A stretch of 64,000 nt of DNA from Atherix ibis (taxonomy: Eukaryota > Arthropoda > Insecta > Diptera > Athericidae), in contig OY282609.1 of NCBI GenBank assembly GCA_958298945.1, positions 39,281,212-39,345,211 of the forward strand, read 5' to 3'. A program made the position numbers and the translations under genes. Positions 56,396-64,000 of the stretch are shown one piece after another. The notes under the pieces were generated by a model. The model did no database searches. It worked only from the letters and a program-made list of their open reading frames with translations, and was not told the origin of the DNA. Position 1 is the stretch's first letter, and each line of letters starts with the position of its first letter.

Positions 56396-57576
56396 ATGAA
56401 AATACCGGAAGACGATATGATAGTCCCGGACGGGGATGTCAAAATGTTCGGCGTGCTTCTTGCCGACAAAAAAAACTAGGAACGGACATTACGGCCTTTC
56501 TAAAGCAGGTTGGAGTTCACTTTAACCTTCAAAAGGAAATTGGAGACGTGAGCTTCCCTACTTCAAAGAAAAGGAAGAATACGGTAAATAATGACGCTTC
56601 TCTGACAGATGCTAACAAGTTCATTGTAGAGCAAATTAAGCCACCAAAGAAGGCTAAAAAGGCAAAGGCAACGATAGCTGCGGGTTCTATACCTACAGCG
56701 AGCCAAAATCGGTTTAGTCTGCTCGAAGAAGCTTTGCCAAAACCACAGTCCACTACGTGTAGGAATACAAAATCAAACACCTTGGCTCCATCTGTAGTGG
56801 AGAAAATTCATATACCTCCGATCACGTGTCGAGGTTTGAATATTAACGCCTTCATCAAAGAGATGAAGAAGCTAGAAAGGACACCTGGTTATAAAATAAC
56901 CAATAACAACGGCAAATCAATTATTAAGCCGGAAACATTGGAAGATCGAAGAATCATCCTCGACTTCATTAAGGCAAAGGGTATACCTGGACATACCTAC
57001 ACCACAAAAGAGGAAAAGAAGATTTCCCTGATAGTAAGAGGTCTCCACAACTCCTGTGAAGCCTCGGATATAGAAGCCGACCTAGCCAACCAAGTGGAGG
57101 CGGCTATAATCAATAAAGTGGAGAATTTCAAAACTAAATTCTCAAAGGAAAATAATGTCCAATCTGACATATTCCTAGTACAGTTGGCTCCAGGACACCA
57201 GCCATCCAGTGTCACGCATGTGACAAAAATTCTCCATCAGTCAATAAGATGGGAAAAACTAAGGAGAAGTGGCCCACTTCAATGCCACAGATGCCAACAG
57301 TTTGGGCATGCAGCAGCAAATTGTTTTTATAAATTTGTCTGCGTGAAATGCGGGCAAAATCACATGCCCAAGGCTTGCCCACGAGACATGGACAAGTCTG
57401 GCGATCCCTTCTGCGCCAACTGTGGACAACATGGCCATCCAGCGAACCACAGAGGTTGTTCCTTCTACAAGGAAATGATTGCGGATTGTCAGGAGTGGTG
57501 TATCCTTCGCAAGCGTTCTGCGAGGAGCACCAGTCTCGAACACTGTATTGACAGAAAGGGCAGACACCAGAACTGA
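56396..57576 (+). pseudogene. Jockey-like ORF1 (gag-like nucleic-acid-binding protein)
   Basis: Likely start at 56396: MKIPEDDMIVPDGDVKMFGV, stopping after LLADKKN at a run of A. The downstream frame begins right there with LGTDITAFLKQVGVHFNLQK and stays open to 57576, so one indel in the A run (56468-56475) split the gene. The long frame has no ATG at 56548 (it is GTG). Domains: a basic N-terminal half, a PRE/C2HC-associated region (IKAKGIPGHTYTTKEEKKIS, LIVRGLHNSCEASDIEADL), then three zinc knuckles CHRCQQFGHAAANC (57283), CVKCGQNHMPKAC and CANCGQHGHPANHRGC. Confidence 0.85.
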
Positions 57577-57972
57577 AGAATCAACTCGGCCATCGCCCAT
57601 GGAAGAATTCTTTTCGGAGGCATGCCTAGTCTAATCACCGAGGTAAGTCAATTTATGAAATCATATAAAACACTTTCCTCTTTTGCAGATCGACAGGTTG
57701 CATACTTGCATTTCCTTGGCAAAGTTTGCAAATGATGCGGTTTATACTGATCATCAGGAAAAACGTCACTATTGGAGCAACCTAGAACAGCAGCCAAACG
57801 ACGGAAACCACCTTTTGTGGATTAGAAAGGAGCAACACAACCCGGCTAGGACTCGAAAGGAGCAACACAACCCAGCAAAAAGACAACACTTCATATTATT
57901 ATTTTCAAGTAAGAATAATTTAAAATCCAATCTACCCATGATAGTTATAAACCCTTCCTACCATATTCCATT

Positions 57973-60800
57973 ATGACGCGCTCTCTAAATATCATAGCAC
58001 TTAACGTGCGGTCTATCGTGAGCCTGTCCAAAAGAGTCGAACTTTATCAGTTCATTCAGAATCAGCCCGCCGACTTCTATTTCATCAATGAAACTCACCT
58101 GAATTCGAAGCACAAGCTTTCACTTCCACGATTTCATTGCATTCGCAATGACTCTAATCAGGGAACTGGCATTATCTTCTCAGAAAATATCCAATATAGT
58201 AACTTGGTTAACTTCAGGTCAAATAATATCTGCACCACTTGTGTTCTTACGCGATGTCACGTAAGCAATTCGGGTATTAAAAATATAGCATTAGTTTCAT
58301 GTTATATTGCCTGCAAGTGCTCACCCGTCGAAATTAAAGACCTCTTCGAGTTCTTACAAGATCTCATGAGCAAGGGATATGAGGTAATCATGGGAGGAGA
58401 TTTTAACGCCAGACACACCTCATGGGGAGATTCTATCCGTAACTCTTCCGGCATTTCTATTAAAAATTTGCTAACTAGCATCTCCACATTACAGATAATT
58501 GCACCTCCTGGTCCTACCAGACCTAGTAGCTTATCTGTAGTCGATCTGTTTTTCGTTTCAAGCGGTTTAATTCATCCTTACTCTTCGAACATTACTTGTT
58601 CAACTCTCAACTTTCATTCAGACCATTATCCGGTTCTTATTAAAATTCAAACTCAATTCAACTTTGAGAATACTGAGTTAAAATCTTTCACGTCGTATAA
58701 GAACACGAACTGGAAAGAATTTAGGCAAGATGTAGATATGGCCATACCTAACGGAATGAATATTCCTTGCTTCAAGAACACAACCAATCAAGAAATTGAT
58801 TTCCATATAGAAACCTTTAGTCAGATTGTCTCGGAGGTATTTCATAGACATTCAAGGCAACTGTCTTATAGTAGCCATCGATTTGATTCTCTCCCTGAGA
58901 ACATTAAGAAAATGTATTGGTTGAAAAATCGTTGGATAAGGGAAATGAAACGCATTTTCCGGAGAGAACTCAACACTACATCCTCAGATTATCGTCTCTT
59001 TGAGGCACAGGTGAACTGCATATCAACTATGATACGCAATAAAGTTAACAAACACTTTAATGAACAATTTTCTGAACGACTTTCAAAAGTACGTCCAGGT
59101 CCTGATGCTTTCAAGCAGCTTAACGCAATCACCGGTCGAAGGTCACTCAATAAAGTAACAGTTACCGATAATAACGACCGCGAAATAAAAGGGGGTCCAA
59201 TTAATATTTCTAAAAACTTTGCCTCGTTTTATAAAGATCTTTACAACTTTAGTTCAAACTCACCTCTACGATCTCACGTAAATAATCAGGTCAATAGTTT
59301 TTTATCAAACGCCCCAACTCATGTTACTACATTCAGCACTGATAACAGTGCAAGTAATCCCAGCCTTCTAGATATGTTTATATCCGAAAACACACTCTAC
59401 TCGGTAATAAAATCCTTAAATAATAAAAAGTCTGCCGACATCGATAATATATCGAACTTTATGCTGAGAAAGCTTCCGAAAAAGAGTCTGCGTCCCTTAG
59501 TTGCAATATTTAATCACTGTATTAACAATTGCTACTTCCCTAAAGCCTGGAAAATAGGTATTATCTTTAATATTCCAAAAACTCAAGGTAGAGCAGCCAT
59601 CCAACAACATCGACCTATATCTCTTCTTCCCTGTTTGGGAAAAATATTAGAAACATTTTTTTACGAAAAGGCTAGTGAGATAACAACTGGGTTAAACCGT
59701 AAAGAATCAACAGTTGCTTGCTGCCTAGATATAACCAAAGCCTTTGACTCAGTTTGGCGGGACTAGTGCACAAGCTATGCAAACTTGATTTCCCTCCACA
59801 TATTACGCTGCTGCTGCACTCATTTCTTCAGGATAGATCATCCTGTGTTAGGTATCAGAACGCGACTTCCGAATTCTTCTTAATAGGTAAAGGAGTTCCA
59901 CAAGGCTCGGTTTTAGGTCCCCTGCTGTATTCAATATATACTGCAGATATACCAACAGCCGCAAAAGCACAAATGATACTATATGCAGACGACACTCTTG
60001 TTTATGCCAAAAGCAAATCACCAAAATTAGCTCTAAAGAGAACCCAAGAGCTACTTTTTAAAATTATAAATTATTATGATAACTGGAACTTATCAGTCAA
60101 TCTTAATAAGTCGAATTTAATCTGTTTCCGTAATCCCAGCACTCGCGGACCGAGGAAAATTGCTACAAAGAGCAAAAAGCTGCGTATTCTGATTAAAAAC
60201 ACAGCTATTCCAGTCTCAAATGAACTAAAATATTTAGGCATCAACTTTAACTAAATGTTCAAATTTAACCCACATGTTGAGTTAACTTTGAAGAAAGCCA
60301 AAAGGGCTATTCATACCTTTTTATTCCTACTTAGACGTCGGAAGGGGCTTAGTATAAATACAAAGTTACTGTTTTATAAACAACTTATTCGGCCAATTAT
60401 TGGATATGCGTTTCCGATCTATTTTAGTTTCTCGAAAACGTATGCCAATAAAGTCCATGTATTCGAAAGGTCAATCATTAGGAAATGTCTTTCAAAATAT
60501 CGTAAAATAGACGGTAAGCATTACTCCAACTCCTATTTATATCAGAAAAGTAATCTTACTCCTTTTATTTCATACATGGTTGGTCTAACCAAAAACTTTC
60601 TTCAGCATTTAATAGACCATACCAATCCACTCATTCAAGAGTCACTAGAAAGGATTAATACCCAAGCCACCCAACACAGAAACTTATACAATGATTACCT
60701 CTATGCCTCACCAGTTATCATATCTGATTTTGCGAAGGACAGTGATATTATGAACGTTCAGTTTTATAATTCCTTAACTCCCCATTTCCATCGTGGTTAG
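57973..60800 (+). pseudogene. Jockey-like ORF2 (endonuclease-reverse transcriptase), two lesions
   Basis: The endonuclease nicks target DNA and the RT copies the RNA there. EN motifs: IIALNVRS, E40 in FINETHL, D143 in GGDFNARH, and D217-H218 in HSDHYPV. RT: HRPISLLPCLGKILE, DITKAFDSVWR, GVPQGSVLGPLLYSIYTADI and YADDTLVYA (catalytic DD at 59988-59993), then ELKYLGINFN. Lesion 1: after FDSVW (about 59757) the frame changes; family members have two more residues before GLVHKL, so about four bases are missing. Lesion 2: TAA at 60252-60254 in LGINFN-stop-MFKFNPHV. The C-terminus ends at 60800 without RNase H. Confidence 0.9.
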
Positions 60801-61120
60801 CGGAAGCAACACACAATTCCCAAAAATTCCAAACTCTTAATCCGCTCTTCCTGAACATTCCTTTCCCTAATTTTTATTAGTTTTTATTATTAAGTCTAGA
60901 ATTAAGTTTAGTTTATAAGCAATTAAAAATAAAGATAATTGTGTTTGAGCAAGCACATTTAATTTTTAAGCCATAGTTGTAAGCAATTCATGTACTTAGT
61001 CATTAAAAACTAATTTAATATATAAGCAAAAGATGTACAGAGCATGTTTTAGCTCTACGTTTTAAATACCATGTAAATATGTACAAGTAATATGGAAATA
61101 ATAAATGCTCTACTTAAACT

Positions 61121-61143
61121 AAAAAAAAAAAAAAAAAAAAAAA
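61121..61143 (+). other. Poly-A tail of Jockey-like element
   Basis: Twenty-three As end the element. I did not find a matching target duplication at the 5' side. Confidence 0.85.
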
Positions 61144-61147
61144 CTAT

Positions 61148-61376
61148 AAGTAGCAGTAGCAAAATTAGTCCATTGAATTCGACTATTATTTATTAAAACA
61201 AATTTATAAAATGGAAGAGATATTCACTATATATTATTTATTAAAATAAAATTATAAAATGGAAATGTATAATTTTGTTTTAATAAACAATATATAGCGA
61301 ATATCTCTTCCATTTTAAAATTTTGTTTTAATAAATAATAGGCGAATTCAATGGACTAATTTTGCTACTGCTACTT
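61148..61376. mobile_element. Palindromic MITE (GTAGCAAAATTAGTCCATTG arms)
   Basis: The left arm AGTAGCAGTAGCAAAATTAG...TCCATTGAATTCG pairs with CGAATTCAATGGACTAATTT...TGCTACTGCTACTTTTGT over about 110 bp, including ATGGAAGAGATATTC. Loop of a few bp near 61262. Non-coding. Confidence 0.85.
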
Positions 61377-62040
61377 TTGTGTAGCTGTCATCATCTACAG
61401 TACCTCTAACAAAACAGTAGGATTGTAGCAGTAGTTGCACTTCTCCCCTTACGGTAAGGGGATTGTAGTTTCCGAACGAACTATAGATGGCTTAGCGGGT
61501 TCGTTGGTTATGTTAAAGCGTAATATTTTTGTTTTTATTGTTTATGTGTGCGTAAACTCAGTTTTTATTGTTTATGTGTGAATAAACTCAGTATTAGCTG
61601 TATTCCATTGGACCAATTTTGCTACTACACTAGTTGTGTATCTGTCATCATCTACTTTACCTCGAACAGAGCAGTAATTTTCCGCTGAGTTACGCATACA
61701 ATGTACGGTAGGTGGATTGTAGTTTCTACAGTGAAAATAGATACATTTGCGGGTTCGTTGGTTATTTTGAAATGTCATATTTTTGTTTTTATTGTTTATG
61801 GGTGAATAAACTCAGTATTGTTGGTGACTATTGTGTGATTGTATTTTACTGCTGTAGTGATATGTTCATTTTATTGAGAGGCTACAGCGCTATAGCAAAA
61901 TTGGTCCAATGGAATACAGCTATTGTTGGTGACTATTGTGAGTTTGTATTTTACTGTTGTCAGTGATATGATCATTTTATTGAGAGTCTACTTTTAAGTA
62001 CTGCGCTGTAGCAAAATTAGTCCAATCGAATTGGCCTAAT
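61369..62040. repeat. Cluster of related MITE pieces in direct and inverted order
   Basis: 61369-61590 and 61630-61823 are diverged direct repeats (GTATCTGTCATCATCTAC...GTTCGTTGGTTATTTTGAA...GTGAATAAACTCAGTATT). At 61819 and 61922 a roughly 103-bp unit ATTGTTGGTGACTATTGTG repeats. TCCATTGGACCAATTTTGCT at 61602 is inverted at 61890 (AGCAAAATTGGTCCAATGGA) and, diverged, at 62010. The arms match the neighbouring palindromic MITE. Confidence 0.8.
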
Positions 62041-62690
62041 ATATCAGTTGTAAGCACATTTGTATTCCGTAAATATGCATGGTATAAGAAAATGAAATAA
62101 TTATTGTTTCATTTAAAAGAAAAATTAAAAGTGAGTTAAATGAAACAATAATTATTTAAAAAAATAACTATTGTTTCATTTAAAAGAAAAATTAAAAGTG
62201 AGATAGGACGAAGAAATATATAATATGAATGCAATATATTCGGAAGAAGCAACCGCATAATATAACTAATAAGAAAAGAAGACACAAAAATAGAACATGA
62301 ACATTTTACACGTGTTTAAATAAAACTAACATATTATAGAAACTACGGTCAGGTTTGTCGGTACATGAACGAGAAATTTAGTACTAGCGAATGCGTGAGT
62401 ACTGTTGAATTATGGAATTAATTTAATAATTAAAGTGGTCACTATTGATAAAATGAGAAATAGTATGCTCGAATAAAGAAGCTTCTATAAATTGCTCCCT
62501 AAATTTGATAGCGCTTTTATTGTAATTTAGTTTGTTTAAAATCAAATTATTCTGAACACATTCCGCCACCTGTTGGCGGATTTGTTTTGTATTAATTCGT
62601 AGTATTAAAACTTACCGTGTGTCTCTTCCATATACCAAATACGGAATAAATAGCATATCCTCCCAATCTTCTACTGCTTGCTCCTACGTG
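62041..62690. other. No gene; local direct and inverted repeats at 62093-62205
   Basis: ATTGTTTCATTTAAAAGAAA plus AATTAAAAGTGAG occurs twice (62103 and 62169), and AATGAAACAATAATTATTT at 62139 is inverted to it. The remainder, 62205-62690, holds nothing I recognise. Confidence 0.6.
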
Positions 62691-62699
62691 GTGAGTAAC

Positions 62700-63660
62700 A
62701 ATGTTGCTGTGTGAAAATCTATAATGCTAACATATGAATATACGATCGTTACATTTAGTTTTTCAATTAAGAATTAACAGAAATTAAAGTATTTCTTGCA
62801 CTATTAAAAAAAATGGTTCCCTTAAATTTTCTTATATACATTTTAGGTACACCGGCACTGAACTATTTTCTGGTAAATATTGAACTGTCAACATCACATT
62901 TGTTTACATTTGTTGAATGCCGAAGTTTTCTATTTTTAACCACTCTTTGGACCAAATAAATGATTAAAAGCCAATTAAACAAACACCTTATAAATTAAAT
63001 TTTTGTTAATTTCTCTATTAAAAAAGAAAATGTCGACTTACCGAAACAAAGAAATTCCCACGTTCTTCATTCCGTTGAATTACCAGCAATTCTTTACAAA
63101 ACACTTCATTTTCTGAAATCAAAACTGCCTATTAAATGTTATCAACAATATAACTATTTATATAAATACTTACTTTTTCTTAAATACTTCAAAAAACTTA
63201 AAAACTATACTTTCACGTGTACTTTCCGATAAGTGCCCAAATAACAACTATAAAAGCATTTCGGTATGCTACACCTTTCATGAAGAATGGCGAGTTTTAA
63301 AACTCTCCGAAAGTCCACAAAATTGAGGCGGGATATTCAATTGATATTTACGAAATAAATAAAGAAGCTAAAATACAATTCCATTTCATATCAAAAGATT
63401 GTATTAAAAATAAAAATTGACTGTCGTTGTGTTTAAATTGTATTTTTGTTTGTAAAAAGTGAATTAAAATGAAAATTAATTATTCTTTTGCAATTCAATA
63501 ATTTTGTCAGTGGGCGTCATATCTACATAAAAAAATCTACACAAAAGCATTCAAGCGTTACGATTCTCACCGCTTCTGCAATAATTATGCCAGAAAATTG
63601 CGTAACATATACGAAAATCCGGCGTACGGGCCTATCCAGGGATTCTTTAAACTAAGTTTT
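62700..63660 (-). repeat. Outer part of the right arm of the large inverted repeat
   Basis: Inverted counterpart of 45040-46010, including TAACGATCGTATATTCATAT, ACAGTTCAATATTTACCAGA, the THAP exon, CTTTCGGAGAGTTTTAAAAC and the GGGCCTATCCAGG core (63627). Diverged but continuous over about 950 bp. Confidence 0.85.
63042..63112 (-). pseudogene. THAP first-exon relic, inward-facing (right arm)
   Basis: The minus-strand exon lies between acceptor TTGATTTCAG and donor TTTCG|GTAAGTCG and reads MKCFVKNCW-stop, then MKNVGISLFR. It keeps both N-terminal THAP cysteines (C3, C8) lost in the left-arm copy but has an in-frame stop. Its length equals that of the left-arm exon. Confidence 0.6.
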
Positions 63661-63766
63661 CATGTTTTTATTTTGACACTTATCGGAAAGTGCGCGTGAA
63701 AGTGTGTTTTTCATCTTTTTTAAATAATTTTATTGGTAATGACATTTAATATGAAGTTTTTATTTC

Positions 63767-64000
63767 ATAATACGAAGTGTTTTGTAAGGGATTGCTGGTC
63801 ATTCATTTAAATGAGGAAAGGTAGAATTTGACCTGGAAGAAGATAAAATACATACAGTTGAACGAAAAAATCGTGTTTTATTTATGCCAAAAGATGTCAA
63901 TAAAATGTAACAAATAAAAAAGGAAGTTCTTGTAACCAGGATAATCAATACTAATATAGAAAGCATATTAATTGATTGTTTTTATTTTAGATGTAAAGAT
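63767..64000 (+). pseudogene. THAP-domain relic, outward-facing, cut by window end
   Basis: Reads TKCFVRDCWSF (C-x4-C), and after frame changes LFMPKDVNKM-stop-QIKKEVLVTRI, equivalent to FPKD...W in THAP domains. The third Cys and His would lie beyond an apparent acceptor TTTTATTTTAG near 63991 or outside the window. Its position mirrors the outward THAP gene at 44658-44924, but the two are different paralogues. Confidence 0.5.

Larger units (their letters stand above)
56369..61143 (+). mobile_element. Jockey-clade-like non-LTR retrotransposon, near full length, inactive
   Basis: Two ORFs in the standard order, no LTRs, a 23-A tail (61121-61143) preceded by AATAAATGC (61100), and no RNase H after the RT, as in the Jockey clade. 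The 5' end is approximate (ACCATCGTTCG near 56368). Lesions are few: one frameshift in ORF1 and a frameshift plus a stop in ORF2. It sits inside the right arm of the large inverted repeat. Confidence 0.85.

Noticed and set aside
57259..57600. Minus-strand 113-codon frame
   Set aside because: Antisense of the ORF1 zinc-knuckle region of the Jockey-like element.

Overview
The window looks like insect nuclear DNA: it is very AT-rich, has short spliceosomal introns, and carries the usual insect transposon mix (mariner/Tc1, Jockey-like and R1/LOA-like non-LTR elements, Gypsy, BEL/Pao, Helitron). I see no clear housekeeping gene, rRNA or tRNA. Nearly every coding stretch I recognise is a transposable-element protein, mostly broken, so this reads as a heterochromatin-like or accessory transposon nest. 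The species cannot be named from the sequence; an insect is likely and a dipteran possible.

Layout. 1-13.4 kb: old fragments of a Jockey-type endonuclease, two internally deleted mariners sharing one TIR family, a 355-bp Tc1/mariner miniature element, a transposase DNA-binding-domain relic, a second mariner lineage, and two Gypsy integrase relics on the minus strand. 15.6-20.7 kb: a TTAA-flanked MITE, then two consecutive decayed copies of one R1/LOA-like element, then a Tc1/mariner-superfamily relic fused to a mariner 3' end. 20.9-30.5 kb: a Gypsy RT fragment, an 80-bp tandem array, a CsRn1-like gag relic, a small inverted-repeat element, and a full-span but dead BEL/Pao element with both LTRs. 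31.17-38.26 kb: a complete Helitron on the minus strand, with TC and CTAG ends between A and T, a Rep-helicase gene with one 99-nt intron and one stop codon, and a nested tandem repeat in its 5' region. 38.3-44.4 kb: mostly non-coding, with a Gypsy RT relic and mariner/Tc1 relics.

44.6-64 kb is the most unusual part. A divergent pair of THAP-domain reading frames (one pointing outward, one inward) lies at 44.66-45.69 kb and is mirrored at 63.04-64 kb, so about 1.2-kb inverted repeats bound some 18 kb. Inside lie two elements with CCCAAGTAAC ends carrying broken copies of a DUF4806-like gene, an intact 5,240-bp Gypsy element with identical 237-bp LTRs and a CTTCT target duplication, a Jockey-like element with a 23-A tail, and a cluster of palindromic MITEs. 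From the nesting, the inverted repeat is older than the elements inside it, and the Gypsy element is the youngest.

A second pattern crosses the window: short, nearly perfect fold-back duplications (stems 21-34 bp, loops 8-19 nt) at 2.2, 9.4, 13.2, 27.5, 27.6 and 40.1 kb, plus a longer-armed one at 29 kb, several inside dead elements.
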